A DNA stretch of 64,000 bases, from NCBI RefSeq assembly GCF_038896935.1, contig NZ_JBANDC010000005.1, positions 290,356 to 354,355 on the forward strand. The letters run 5' to 3'. Made by a program: the position numbers and the translations under genes. Positions 25,569 to 34,317 of this stretch are shown here, piece by piece; position 1 is the first letter of the stretch, and every line of letters begins with the position of its first letter. Under the pieces are notes generated by a model. That model was not told where the DNA came from. It did no database searches and saw only the letters and a list, made by a program, of their open reading frames with translations. The stretch comes from Collimonas rhizosphaerae. Lineage in GTDB: Bacteria > Pseudomonadota > Gammaproteobacteria > Burkholderiales > Burkholderiaceae_D.

Positions 25569-26276
25569 ATGTCAGAAAACAAATCCGGCAAACCCCTTTT
25601 TTACGATCCGACCGAACACCGGATCCGCAGTTTTGTCACGCGCGCCGGGCGCTTGTCGACGGCGCAGGCGCGGGCCATCGAGGAGCTGGGGCCGCGTTTT
25701 TGCGTGCCTTACGACAAGGCCGTGGTCGACCTCGGCCAGGTTTTCGGGCGCAATGCGCCGACCATCCTGGAGATCGGCTTCGGCATGGGCGAAACCTCGG
25801 CCAAGATTGCCGCCGGCATGCCGGAAAAGAATTTCCTTGGGGTCGAAGTCCATACGCCCGGCGTCGGCAGCCTGCTGAAGCTGATCGGCGAGCAGCAGCT
25901 GGGCAATTTGCTCCTGGTCCAGCATGATGCGGTGGAAGTGCTGACCAACATGATCGCTCCCGGCTCGCTGGCCGGGGCGCATGTGTTTTTTCCCGATCCC
26001 TGGCACAAGGCGCGGCACAACAAGCGCCGCCTGATCCAGGGGCCGCTGGTCAGCCTGCTGGCCTCGCGCATCGCGCCGGGCGGCTACCTGCATTGCGCGA
26101 CCGACTGGCAGGAGTATGCTGAACAGATGCTGGAAGTATTGAGCGCCGAGCCGCTGCTGAAGAATACCGCCGAGACTTACGCGGAACGGCCGGAGTACCG
26201 CCCGGTGACCAAGTTCGAGAATCGCGGCCTGCGTCTTGGACATGGCGTCTGGGACCTGGTGTTCAAGCGCGTTTGA
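25569..26276 (+). CDS. trmB: tRNA (guanine-N7-)-methyltransferase
   Basis: A 235-residue SAM-dependent enzyme that forms m7G46 in tRNA variable loops. The SAM motif is ILEIGFGMGE (residues 66-75), with the GVEVHTPGVG strand, and the catalytic/tRNA region VFFPDPWHKARHNKRR at 139-154 is diagnostic. The ending GHGVWDLVFKR is typical. Upstream in-frame ATGs (25473, 25509, 25527) would add 14-32 residues; none has a good ribosome site, so the start is the weakest point. It follows the tRNA-Gly gene. Confidence 0.92.
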   Translation: MSENKSGKPLFYDPTEHRIRSFVTRAGRLSTAQARAIEELGPRFCVPYDKAVVDLGQVFGRNAPTILEIGFGMGETSAKIAAGMPEKNFLGVEVHTPGVGSLLKLIGEQQLGNLLLVQHDAVEVLTNMIAPGSLAGAHVFFPDPWHKARHNKRRLIQGPLVSLLASRIAPGGYLHCATDWQEYAEQMLEVLSAEPLLKNTAETYAERPEYRPVTKFENRGLRLGHGVWDLVFKRV

Positions 26277-26303
26277 CCTGCATTGCCATAGGAAGCCTGC
26301 GAC

Positions 26304-26858
26304 ATGTTGATAACCCGACTTTTTTCCCGCATCGACAACCGGTTTGCCAGCTTTGCCGCCTCGGCGCTGCTGCTGGCCTTGGCCCATTTACCGCTGGCGC
26401 AGGCGGGAGAGCAAACGCCGCCGCTGCCGCCCGGGACGATAACGGTTGAAGAAACCCATTACAAGCCGGCCGCTCCCGGCGTGACGGCGCCGCAGGTGCC
26501 GGCTACGTCCAGCCGGCCGTCGGCCGAGGGCATGGTCGATGCCGCAAAACGCGATATCGGTAAGATAGACCGCGAACTGCGCAAGGATGCGCCGCCCAAG
26601 GACGCCAAGGCGGCCGAGCCGACCATGCAGCAGAAACTGGAAATGGGCCTTGCCCCTGCGGCCCCGCCGCCGCCAAGCTCGCCGAAGGACACCACCATGG
26701 AAGACATCACGCTGCCGAACGGCCAGCGCGTCACCAAGGTGACCGGACCGAACGGCACCTATTGCGTCACGCAGATCTCGGTCGGCAATACCAAGGGCGA
26801 AGACATCATGCAGAAAGGCGCGATTTCGCGCACCACTTCCTGCGGCGCGGGGTTTTGA
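26304..26858 (+). CDS. Exported Pro/Ala-rich protein of unknown function
   Basis: A 184-residue protein with a signal peptide ending near LAQAGEQ (residue 34), a long Pro/Ala-rich low-complexity middle, and a conserved-looking C-terminal part (DITLPNGQRVTKVTGPNGTY, then C..., ending ISRTTSCGAGF). The two cysteines there could form a disulfide. It follows trmB after 27 bases on the same strand. Function unknown. Confidence 0.75.
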   Translation: MLITRLFSRIDNRFASFAASALLLALAHLPLAQAGEQTPPLPPGTITVEETHYKPAAPGVTAPQVPATSSRPSAEGMVDAAKRDIGKIDRELRKDAPPKDAKAAEPTMQQKLEMGLAPAAPPPPSSPKDTTMEDITLPNGQRVTKVTGPNGTYCVTQISVGNTKGEDIMQKGAISRTTSCGAGF

Positions 26859-26913
26859 AGCAAGCCCGGCCAGGGCCGGTAAGCAATTTCAGTAAAATGA
26901 CCGAAATGCCCGT

Positions 26914-27077
26914 CTAGTGGGCTGTAACAGTCAAATCGAGAGTGAAGGGCGCGTATCCGACGTGCAGGGCAAGGCGCACAGCGGAGCAATAGCGAGACTA
27001 TTGCGAGCATGTGCAACGCCGCCATGCGCGTCGGATACGTGACAAGCGCTCTTGATTTGACTGTTACAGTCCACTAG
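26914..27077. mobile_element. Miniature inverted-repeat element (MITE-like), 164 bp
   Basis: The two ends are inverted repeats of about 30 bases with 3 mismatches (left CTAGTGGGCTGTAACAGTCA, and right, read inward, CTAGTGGACTGTAACAGTCA). Sub-terminal stretches also pair (GCGTATCCGACG with CGTCGGATACG), so the element is a long imperfect palindrome without coding capacity. It ends 27 bases before thiL and may carry promoter or attenuating function. The CTAG ends could be a target duplication. Confidence 0.7.
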
Positions 27078-27104
27078 CAGCCTGCCATTCGGTACAATCT
27101 GCCT

Positions 27105-28100
27105 ATGTTGTCCGAATTCGACCTGATCTCCCGCTACTTCACTCGCGCGCCGCGCAGCCATCTTGACCAGATTGCGCTCGGCGTCGGCGACGATTGCGCG
27201 CTGCTGGCGCCCGGCGCCGGCAAGCAGCTGGCCATCTCTACCGACATGCTGGTGGAAGGACGCCACTTTTTCCCCGATGCCGATCCGTTCACGCTCGGCC
27301 ACAAATGCCTGGCAGTCAACCTGTCCGACCTGGCAGCGATGGGCGCGCGGCCGCTGGCGTTTACGCTGGCGCTGGCCCTGCCCGCAGTGCATGAGGGATG
27401 GCTGGCGGCGTTTTCAGGCGGGCTGCTGGCGCTGGCTGACCTGCATCAATGCGAACTGATCGGCGGCGACACCACCAAAGGCCCTTTGAATATCTGCATC
27501 ACGGTATTTGGCGAAACCGTCCCCGGACAAGCCTTGCGCCGCGACGCCGCCCAGGCCGGCGACGACATCTGGGTCTCCGGCACGCTGGGCGACGCCCGCC
27601 TGGCGCTGGCGGTCTACCGGCAAGAACTGGGCGCCGAGTTGAGCGCTGACCTGATTCCGGGCAGCGACAGTTTCAAACTGGCGGCGGCGCGCATGCACCA
27701 GCCGACGCCAAGGGTCGCGCTAGGCCAGGCCCTGCGCGGCATCGCCCATGCGGCGATCGATATTTCCGACGGCCTGGCCGGCGATCTCGGCCATATCCTG
27801 GCGCGCTCGGCTGTCGGCGCCACGCTGGCGGTCGACAGCCTGCCGGCCGGTCCGGTGCTGAGCCGGCAAAACCAGGCGATCCGCCGCCATTTCACGCTGG
27901 CCGGCGGCGACGACTACGAATTGTGCTTCACCGCCGCCGCCGGCCAGCGCGACGCCGTGCTGGCCGCGGCCCAAGCTGCCGCCACCGCCGTCACTCGCAT
28001 CGGCAGCATCGACGCCGTCCCAGGCTTGCGCCTGCACGACGCCGGCAATAACCCGCTCAACCTGCAACTGGCTTCTTTCGACCACTTTCGCTCAACATGA
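27105..28100 (+). CDS. thiL: Thiamine-monophosphate kinase
   Basis: A 331-residue ATP-dependent kinase converting thiamine monophosphate to the active diphosphate. It starts SEFDLISRYF, contains the metal/ATP residues GVGDDCALLAPG and ISTDMLVEGRHF near residues 27-52, the segment LIGGDTTKG and the C-terminal AIDISDGLAGDL and AGGDDYELCF. These are all AIR-synthase-superfamily ThiL signatures. Its stop overlaps the start of pgpA (ATGA), an arrangement common in proteobacteria. Confidence 0.95.
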   Translation: MLSEFDLISRYFTRAPRSHLDQIALGVGDDCALLAPGAGKQLAISTDMLVEGRHFFPDADPFTLGHKCLAVNLSDLAAMGARPLAFTLALALPAVHEGWLAAFSGGLLALADLHQCELIGGDTTKGPLNICITVFGETVPGQALRRDAAQAGDDIWVSGTLGDARLALAVYRQELGAELSADLIPGSDSFKLAAARMHQPTPRVALGQALRGIAHAAIDISDGLAGDLGHILARSAVGATLAVDSLPAGPVLSRQNQAIRRHFTLAGGDDYELCFTAAAGQRDAVLAAAQAAATAVTRIGSIDAVPGLRLHDAGNNPLNLQLASFDHFRST

Positions 28101-28615
28101 CAGAAACAACTCCCCCGCCTCAACCGATCAAGGCCAGCGCCCGTTTCATGCTGTCGCATCCGGCGCATTTCATAGCCCAGGGTTTTGGCAGCGGACTCTC
28201 GCCCATCATGCCGGGCACGTTCGGCACCTTGTTCGGCTGGCTGTCGTATGTGGTGATGACTACCCGCTGGCCGGAAATTTTCACGCCGCTGAACTGGCTG
28301 GTGATCATCGCCGCCGGTTTCATCGTCGGCATCTGGACCTGCCAGAGCACCGGCCGCCACTTGGGCGCGCCGGACCATGGCAGCATGGTGTGGGATGAAA
28401 TCATCGCATTCTGGCTGGTGCTGGTGCTGGTGACCCCGGCCACCCTGCCGGCGCAATTCGGCGCCTTCGTCGTGTTCCGTTTTTTCGATATGGTGAAACC
28501 GCCGCCGATCGCCTATTTCGACCGCCATTTCAAGGGCGGCTTCGGCGTCATGTGGGATGACATCGTGGCGGCGTTTTATACGTTGCTGGCGCTGGCTCTA
28601 TGGCGGGTGATCTAG
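28097..28615 (+). CDS. pgpA: Phosphatidylglycerophosphatase A
   Basis: A 172-residue inner-membrane enzyme that dephosphorylates phosphatidylglycerophosphate. Diagnostic parts are FGSGLSPIMPGTFGTLFGWL near residue 32, the acidic site DHGSMVWDEIIAFWLVL near residue 94, and FRFFDMVKPPPIAYFDRHFK with GGFGVMWDDIVAAFY. It overlaps thiL by four bases. Confidence 0.95.
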   Translation: MTETTPPPQPIKASARFMLSHPAHFIAQGFGSGLSPIMPGTFGTLFGWLSYVVMTTRWPEIFTPLNWLVIIAAGFIVGIWTCQSTGRHLGAPDHGSMVWDEIIAFWLVLVLVTPATLPAQFGAFVVFRFFDMVKPPPIAYFDRHFKGGFGVMWDDIVAAFYTLLALALWRVI

Positions 28616-28695
28616 GATGGATCGATTGCATCTGCCCGTAACAAGTGGCAGTATGTACTGACCCAGCCGGCAGAACAGCAAACAGGAGTTGAGAC

Positions 28696-29205
28696 ATGAA
28701 CACCAGCACTGTAGTTGAAGACAACACCGAGCAAATCGTCGACCTGGCGGCCCAAGTCGGACGCGCCCTGCAAGCCAGGAACTGGTTCCTGTCGACCGCC
28801 GAATCCTGCACCGGCGGCGGCGTATCGCAAGCGATCACGGAAATCGCCGGCTCTTCGGAATGGTTCGACTGCGGCTTCGTCACTTACTCCAACGCATCCA
28901 AGACAGAACTGCTGGATATTCCTGAAGCCGAGATTGCCCAGCATGGCACGGTGAGCGAAGAAATTGCCGCCGCCATGGCCGAAGGGGCGCTGGCCAACAG
29001 CAATGCCGACGTCACCGTCTCCACCACCGGCATCGCCGGCCCGGGCGGCGCGGTGCCGGGCAAGCCGGTCGGCACGGTCTGCTTCGGCTGGTCAGTCGGC
29101 CATCGCACCCATACCGAACGCCTGGTGTTCGCGGGCGACCGCCGCGCGGTGCGCGAACAAACCGTGATCCATGCGTTGCAAGGCTTGTTGCGCTTCTTGA
29201 AATAA
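28696..29205 (+). CDS. pncC: Nicotinamide-nucleotide amidase (CinA C-terminal family)
   Basis: A 169-residue single-domain CinA_C protein that hydrolyses NMN to nicotinate mononucleotide in pyridine nucleotide recycling. The catalytic Ser/Lys region is STAESCTGGGVSQAITEIAG near residues 34-53, followed by FDCGFVTYSNASK and TTGIAGPGGAVPGKPVGTV. The start follows ACAGGAGTTGAGAC. It follows pgpA by 80 bases on the same strand. Confidence 0.9.
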   Translation: MNTSTVVEDNTEQIVDLAAQVGRALQARNWFLSTAESCTGGGVSQAITEIAGSSEWFDCGFVTYSNASKTELLDIPEAEIAQHGTVSEEIAAAMAEGALANSNADVTVSTTGIAGPGGAVPGKPVGTVCFGWSVGHRTHTERLVFAGDRRAVREQTVIHALQGLLRFLK

Positions 29206-29227
29206 ACTCAACTACGATCAAACACAA

Positions 29228-30055
29228 TCAAGTACGAAAGCGATTGATAGCGTCGCGGGTTTCCTCGGCCACGCGGCGGGCGGCCTGGGCGAAGTCTTCG
29301 CCGGCGGCCTGGTCCGGTTTGGCGTAGAGGATGGCGCGCGACGAGTTGATCATCATGCCCATGCCGTTTGCCGTTTTGCCGGCCTTCACGGTTGCCTCGA
29401 TATCGCCGCCTTGGGCGCCTACGCCCGGCACCAGCAGCGGCATGTCGCCGATGATGCTGCGCACTTGCGCCAGCTCCTGCGGAAATGTCGCTCCCACTAC
29501 CAGGGCGCACTGGCCATTGGTATTCCACTTGTCGGCCACCAGGCGCGCCACATGCTGGTACAGCGGCACGCCATCGACCTTCAGGAATTGCAGGTCGGAA
29601 CCGCCGGCGTTGGAGGTACGGCACAGGACGATAGCGCCGCGGTCTTTCCATTCCAGGTACGGCGCGACTGAATCGAAGCCCATGTACGGGCTGACGGTGA
29701 CGGCGTCGGCGCCGTAGCGCTCGAAGGCTTCACGCGCATATTGCTCTGCCGTGGCGCCGATGTCGCCGCGCTTGGCGTCCATCACGATCGGGATGTGCGG
29801 GTAGTTCTTGCGCAGGTACTCGCAGATCGCTTCCAGCTGGTCTTCCGCCCGCAGCGCCGAGAAATAGGCGATTTGCGGTTTGAAAGCGCAGGCGGTGGCG
29901 GCGGTGGCGTCGATGATTGCCTTGCAAAAGGCAAAGATCGCATCCGGCTGCTGCTGCAGGTGCGATGGGAATCTGGCAACATCCGGATCCAGCCCGACGC
30001 ACAGCAGGGAATTGTTGGCGCTCCAGGCGGCGGATAATTTTTCAATAAAAGTCAC
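29228..30055 (-). CDS. pyrF: Orotidine-5'-phosphate decarboxylase (type 2)
   Basis: A 275-residue final enzyme of UMP synthesis. The catalytic array is DAKRGDIG (Asp93, Lys95, Asp98), and the opening LCVGLDPDVARFP and AFKPQIAYF are typical of the longer group. VVGATFPQELAQVRSIIGD and LVPGVGAQGGD form the phosphate-binding part. It is convergent with the pncC gene and divergent from lemA. Confidence 0.95.
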   Translation of the reverse strand: MTFIEKLSAAWSANNSLLCVGLDPDVARFPSHLQQQPDAIFAFCKAIIDATAATACAFKPQIAYFSALRAEDQLEAICEYLRKNYPHIPIVMDAKRGDIGATAEQYAREAFERYGADAVTVSPYMGFDSVAPYLEWKDRGAIVLCRTSNAGGSDLQFLKVDGVPLYQHVARLVADKWNTNGQCALVVGATFPQELAQVRSIIGDMPLLVPGVGAQGGDIEATVKAGKTANGMGMMINSSRAILYAKPDQAAGEDFAQAARRVAEETRDAINRFRT

Positions 30056-30196
30056 GGTGAAACCTTAATAATGCAAACCCCCGCATTGTAATTCCAATTT
30101 AGCCGGGAATAAGCGGAGTAGTCGCTATTTAACACTTGAGCGGCTATCGATAGTTTGCTAACGTGCATAACATTGTTTCTTTTATCAGGGATATCC

Positions 30197-30796
30197 ATGA
30201 AAACCTTCTCCAAATGGCTGGCAATTGTTACCTTCGCCTCGCTGCTCAGCGCTTGCGGCTACAACGATTTCCAGGCCAAGGATGAAGCCGTCAAGGCTGC
30301 CTGGGGCGAAGTCGTCAACCAGTACCAGGGACGCGCCGACCTGGTGCCGAAGATCGCCCAGATCGTCAAGGCTTACGCCACCCATGAAGAAGCGACCTTT
30401 GAAGCCGTGACCAAGGCCCGCTCCGCGGCGACCAGCTTCCAGATCACGCCGGAAGTGCTGAACGATCCTGCCGCCTTCGAGAAATTCCAGCAAGTCCAGG
30501 GCCAGCTGTCTTCGGCCTTGTCGCGCCTGATGGCGGTGTCCGAGAATTATCCGCAGCTGAAAGCCGACGGCTTGTACCGCGACGCCCAGTCGCAGCTGGA
30601 AGGCATAGAAAACCGCATCAAGGTAGCGCGCAACCGCTACATCGTCGCCGTCCAGGACTACAACGTGCTGACGCGCAGCTTCCCGACCAACCTGACTGCG
30701 ATGGCGATGAGCTACAAGGTCAAGCCATCGTTCACCGTGGATAATGAAAAGGCGATCTCGACTTCGCCCGACGTCGATTTCGGCGGCAAAAAATAA
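30197..30796 (+). CDS. LemA-family lipoprotein
   Basis: A 199-residue protein: lipobox LLSAC (Cys20), then the LemA helical bundle (NDFQAKDEAVKAAWGEVVNQ, YQGRADLVPKIAQIVKAYA, and the end RSFPTNLTAMAMSYKVKPSF). The start at 30197 is preferred over the open extension to 30155. It is the first gene of a three-gene cluster with two TPM-domain proteins, coupled through TAATG. These clusters are widespread and their role, probably membrane-stress related, is not established. Confidence 0.9.
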   Translation: MKTFSKWLAIVTFASLLSACGYNDFQAKDEAVKAAWGEVVNQYQGRADLVPKIAQIVKAYATHEEATFEAVTKARSAATSFQITPEVLNDPAAFEKFQQVQGQLSSALSRLMAVSENYPQLKADGLYRDAQSQLEGIENRIKVARNRYIVAVQDYNVLTRSFPTNLTAMAMSYKVKPSFTVDNEKAISTSPDVDFGGKK

Positions 30797-31665
30797 TGTC
30801 GCTTAAGGCCATCCCGGCAATCTCGGCAATCCGCCTTTGGCTGCCGGCGCTGGCCTTGTGGCTGGTGCTGGCCGGTTTATCGGCAGCACCCGCCGCGGCG
30901 CAGACGCAGGTGGCGGTGCCGCCCCTGCAGGCGCATGTCACCGACCTGGCCGGCATGCTGCAGCCGGCGCAGCGCGATGCGCTCGACAGCACCTTGAGCG
31001 AATACGAAACGCGCACCGGCAGCCAGATCGCCATCTTGCTGCTCAGCAAGACCGAACCGGAAGGCATCGAGGACTATGCCGTGCGCGTGGCCGATGCCTG
31101 GAAGCTGGGGCGCAAAGGGATCGACGACGGCGTCATCCTGCTGGTGGCGAAAGACAATCCGAAAGCCTTGCGGCGCATGATGATACTGACCGGACGCGGC
31201 GTCCAGGGCACGCTGACCGATGCCCAGTCCAAGCGCGTGCTGCAGGACATCATCGCACCGTATTTTTCCAAGAACGACTATTACGGCGGCCTGAACGCCG
31301 GCATCTCGGCCATCATGCCGCTGCTGGACCAGGAAAATTTTGCGCCGCCCAGCCATAAAGCCGGACCGGCCCAAGAGCCCTCCTCCGACTGGCTGGGCGC
31401 CTTAGCGCCGCTGCTGTTCTTCGGTTTCTTCATCCTGATCACCATCATTTCACGCGCGCGCGGCGGCAGCGCCGGTTCCGGCCGTTCGCTCAACAGCAAT
31501 GTCTGGGGCAACGCCGCCGGCGTCATCATCGGCAGCATCCTGAGCCAGGGCGGGCGTGGCGGCGGTGGTTTTGGAGGAGGAGGCGGATTCGGCGGCGGTG
31601 GCGGCGGCGGCTTTTCCGGCGGCGGTGGCGGCTTTGACGGCGGCGGCGCCTCGGGAGACTGGTGA
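30796..31665 (+). CDS. TPM-domain membrane protein (YgcG-like)
   Basis: A 289-residue protein: signal peptide to about residue 36, TPM domain about 45-165 (VTDLAGMLQPAQRDALDSTL, RTGSQIAILLLS, LVAKDNPKALRRMMILTGRG), a transmembrane helix near 195 (LAPLLFFGFFILITIIS), and an extreme Gly-rich tail (FGGGGGFGGGG, ending GGASGDW). The start overlaps lemA's stop. The Gly-rich tail is characteristic of YgcG-like proteins. Confidence 0.9.
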   Translation: MSLKAIPAISAIRLWLPALALWLVLAGLSAAPAAAQTQVAVPPLQAHVTDLAGMLQPAQRDALDSTLSEYETRTGSQIAILLLSKTEPEGIEDYAVRVADAWKLGRKGIDDGVILLVAKDNPKALRRMMILTGRGVQGTLTDAQSKRVLQDIIAPYFSKNDYYGGLNAGISAIMPLLDQENFAPPSHKAGPAQEPSSDWLGALAPLLFFGFFILITIISRARGGSAGSGRSLNSNVWGNAAGVIIGSILSQGGRGGGGFGGGGGFGGGGGGGFSGGGGGFDGGGASGDW

Positions 31666-32168
31666 TGGCACATACCCTGCAACGCATCTGGCGTCATTTG
31701 CTGACTACCCGGCGCAACGCGCGACGGGCGTTTCCGGCAAGCACGCTCAAGGCTATTCAGCAGAAAATCGCCGACGGCGAAGTCACGCACCGGGCCGAAG
31801 TCAAAATGATTGTCGAAGGATCGCTCAGCCTGCCCGCCGTGCTCAACGGCGTGACTTCACGCAACCGCGCCCATGAACTGTTCTCGCATTACCGGATCTG
31901 GGACACGGAAGAAAACGTCGGCGTGCTGCTCTACGTCAACCTGGCCGACCACAAGGTCGAAATCATCGTCGACCGCGCCATCGGCCGCGCCACCAAGCCT
32001 GCCGACTGGCAAGCCGTGTGCAAGACCATGACCAAGGAATTCGCCAACGGCGCATTCCACGACAGCACGCTGGCGGCGCTGGAACAAATGAACGGCCTGC
32101 TGACCCAGCACTTCCCCGACGAAGGCCGCAAGAAAAACGAGCTGTCGGACAAGCCGTTGGTACTGTAA
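31665..32168 (+). CDS. Small TPM-domain protein
   Basis: A 167-residue protein without a clear signal peptide, with the TPM-type segments GEVTHRAEVKMIVEGSLSLP, VGVLLYVNLADHKVEIIVDR and NGAFHDSTLAALEQMNGLL. The ATG at 31665 overlaps the previous stop codon; a GTG 3 bases upstream is in frame. It completes the LemA-TPM-TPM cluster. Confidence 0.85.
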   Translation: MAHTLQRIWRHLLTTRRNARRAFPASTLKAIQQKIADGEVTHRAEVKMIVEGSLSLPAVLNGVTSRNRAHELFSHYRIWDTEENVGVLLYVNLADHKVEIIVDRAIGRATKPADWQAVCKTMTKEFANGAFHDSTLAALEQMNGLLTQHFPDEGRKKNELSDKPLVL

Positions 32169-32177
32169 CCGCTTCAA

Positions 32178-32255
32178 TTAATTCGACTCTGACCCTAATT
32201 ACTCCAATTAAATCGACTCTGACCCTAATTGATTATTTAGGGTCAGAGTCGATTT
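32178..32255. repeat. REP-like palindrome with GGGTCAGAGT core (also bidirectional terminator)
   Basis: A perfect 19-bp stem (AAATCGACTCTGACCCTAA, 32210-32228, with its complement 32237-32255, 8-base loop) preceded by an extra half-copy (TTCGACTCTGACCCTAATT). It lies between the convergent TPM gene and dacB. The same core occurs at 48528 and 50419. The core resembles short palindromes associated elsewhere with REP-type transposases. Confidence 0.7.
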
Positions 32256-32271
32256 GTTTTGGGCTGCGGCT

Positions 32272-33699
32272 TTAGCCGTTTTCGTAGACCCATTGCAGCA
32301 GGCCGTCTTGTGCGGCTTGTCCGCGGGGGGCGTTGGGGTGGTTGATCAGGCACACTACCGCGTAGTACTTGCCGGAGGCGGCCAGCACGTAGCCGGCGAT
32401 GGCCCTGACATCGTTCAGGGTGCCGGTCTTGACGTGGGCCTGGCCGGCGACGCTCTGGTTTTTCAGGCGTTTGCGCATGGTACCGTCGTAGCCTACCAGC
32501 GGCATCGAGGAGACGAATTCCGGCATGACCGGTGACTGGAAGGCTGCGGCCATCATGCGGCCCATGGTTCGGGCCGAGACCCTTTCGTTGCGCGACAGTC
32601 CCGAACCGTTTTCGATCACCAGGCCGCTGGCGTCGATGCCCTTGTTGCCGAGCCAGCTCTGGATGGCGCGCGCGCCGCGCTCGGGCGTGGCCGGCACTTT
32701 CAGGATATCGGCGGCGATGGTCAGCAGCACTTGCCGCGCCATCACGTTGTTGCTGTACTTGTTGATGTCGCGTATCACTTCCGGCAGCGTCACCGAACTC
32801 CATTCGCTGACCAGGGTGCTGCCGGCCGGCGCCAGGCCGTTTTTCACGACGCCGCTGAACGTGCCGCCGAGGTCGCCCCACATTTGCCGGAACACTGCCC
32901 CGAAGTACTGGGTGCTGCTCATCTTGTAGGGATTGACGTACCAGGTCTTTTCACCGCAGGACGCTGGCAGCGCGCCGTTGAAACTGGCGCCGTCGGCGTC
33001 CACCGCGGCCTGCAGCTTGCCCTGCCAGTCGTCGCAACTGCCGCTGCCCAGGCGCGGCGGCGTGACCGGGTAGCCGCTCATCGGCGGATCGATCAGCACA
33101 TTGACCTGGCGCGTTTCCGGATTCGGCACGAACTGGAATGTCAGCGCCTTGTAATTGAGCAGCAAGGCATCCGGGCCGACGTTATACGGTTTCATCGGAT
33201 CGCCGTCGAATTCGGAGGGATCGTAGGCATTCTCGTCAAACGTGCTGCGGTCCAGGACGATATTGCCGCGGATGTCGCGGATGCCCTTGGCGCGGATCTG
33301 GCGCAGGAACAGCCAGAAATTTTCCAGCACCAGCTTGGGATCGCCGTTGCCCTTGAAGATCAGGTCGCCCTGCAGCACATTGCCAACCTGGCTGCCGTTG
33401 GTATACGCCTGGGTTTTCCAGCGATAGGTCGGCCCCAGCAACTCCAGCGCGGCGTCGGTGGTCACCAGTTTCATGGTCGAGGCCGGATTGAACGGCGTGC
33501 CGGCGTTGGCTGAGGCCAGCACCTTGCCGGCGCCGTCGACCTCTTGCACATAGACGCCTACATTCTGGGCCGGGATCCCGGCAAGCTGCAAAGCCTTGCC
33601 GAACGACGGCGGCGGCGCCGCGGAGGATTCTTGCGCCTGGACGCCGGGCAGCAGGAAGGAAGACAACAGGAGGACACTGATCGCGTGGAGTTTATTCAA
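32272..33699 (-). CDS. dacB: D-alanyl-D-alanine carboxypeptidase/endopeptidase (PBP4)
   Basis: A 475-residue penicillin-binding protein (class C) acting on periplasmic peptidoglycan. The active-site serine is in ASTMKL (Ser74-x-x-Lys77), the second motif SNN is in YSNNVMARQVLL, and KTG is in HVKTGTLNDV. The start is a TTG at 33699, chosen because it begins a perfect signal peptide (NKLHAISVLLLSSFLLPGVQA). The ATG at 33798 would give an improbable 55-residue leader. The convergent REP-like hairpin closes the gene. Confidence 0.9.
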   Translation of the reverse strand: MNKLHAISVLLLSSFLLPGVQAQESSAAPPPSFGKALQLAGIPAQNVGVYVQEVDGAGKVLASANAGTPFNPASTMKLVTTDAALELLGPTYRWKTQAYTNGSQVGNVLQGDLIFKGNGDPKLVLENFWLFLRQIRAKGIRDIRGNIVLDRSTFDENAYDPSEFDGDPMKPYNVGPDALLLNYKALTFQFVPNPETRQVNVLIDPPMSGYPVTPPRLGSGSCDDWQGKLQAAVDADGASFNGALPASCGEKTWYVNPYKMSSTQYFGAVFRQMWGDLGGTFSGVVKNGLAPAGSTLVSEWSSVTLPEVIRDINKYSNNVMARQVLLTIAADILKVPATPERGARAIQSWLGNKGIDASGLVIENGSGLSRNERVSARTMGRMMAAAFQSPVMPEFVSSMPLVGYDGTMRKRLKNQSVAGQAHVKTGTLNDVRAIAGYVLAASGKYYAVVCLINHPNAPRGQAAQDGLLQWVYENG

Positions 33700-33874
33700 G
33701 TCGGCACCGGTGAAAAAGAAGGTTTGCGCAGGATTATCCCACGCGTTCACACGATGCAAAGGAAGGAACTGCAGCCGGCAGCCGAATAGCGCCGGCAAGG
33801 GTTGGAAAAATCAGAAAATGGAGCCGCTGCGGGATGCCACCGGCGATCCCGATGTGTACTTCCAGGCTGCGGCC

Positions 33875-34057
33875 TCAGAGCAATGCCGGTATGGCTTCCA
33901 GGATAATCAAAGCCAACAGCGCGCCGCACACAGCGCCGATGGCGCGCAGGCTGCCGCGGGCAAACCTGGATGCAACCGGCACTTCGCCGCACAACACCAC
34001 GCCGGCGATGGCTGCCGGTATGAAAAACAGCAGGTTGTTCATCACCAGGTTGACCAT
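33875..34057 (-). CDS. Small two-helix membrane protein
   Basis: A 60-residue protein made of two hydrophobic segments (LLFFIPAAIAGVVLCGEVPV and AVCGALLALIILEAI) joined by a basic loop ASRFARGSLR. The ATG at 34057 sits 7 bases after AAAGGAG; the ATG at 34063 touches that site and is unlikely. It is monocistronic, between dacB and the mgtA leader. Function unknown. Confidence 0.6.
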   Translation of the reverse strand: MVNLVMNNLLFFIPAAIAGVVLCGEVPVASRFARGSLRAIGAVCGALLALIILEAIPALL

Positions 34058-34194
34058 GGTCATCTCCTTTGTCTACTTGTAATTTCAGTATAGTTTTCTC
34101 ATGCTCAATGACAAGGTCGAATAATTGATTGACAACAGGCCGGGCATAGCTGAAACAGGATGCAATCGAACTTGTGCTGTCCTGCACAATTTTC

Positions 34195-34223
34195 TTGACC
34201 GCCATCCGCCGCGCGGCTACTAT
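34195..34223 (+). promoter_or_regulatory. Predicted sigma-70 promoter of the mgtA transcript
   Basis: -35 TTGACC and -10 TACTAT separated by 17 bases. It lies about 525 bases before mgtA with no other gene between, so the transcript would have a very long leader. Confidence 0.55.
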
Positions 34224-34254
34224 CCACCAGTCTAAATTTTATGGAGTCCCTTTA

Positions 34255-34317
34255 ATGGGCACTTGTTCGAGTGACAGTTGTAGCCAGACCCGTTCTGGCT
34301 CCGCCTCGGCAAGATAA
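34255..34317 (+). other. Candidate leader peptide (20 codons) in the mgtA 5' region
   Basis: The ATG is placed 9 bases after GGAG and encodes MGTCSSDSCSQTRSGSASAR, then stop. It overlaps TAATG-fashion with a preceding 4-codon ORF (ATGGAGTCCCTTTAA). The coding part contains a hairpin AGCCAGA-cccgt-TCTGGCT (34282-34300). No such peptide is known to me, and translation is inferred only from the ribosome-site spacing. Confidence 0.4.

Noticed and set aside
27105..28528. Antisense ORFs over thiL-pgpA
   Set aside because: GC-rich shadows without domain content.
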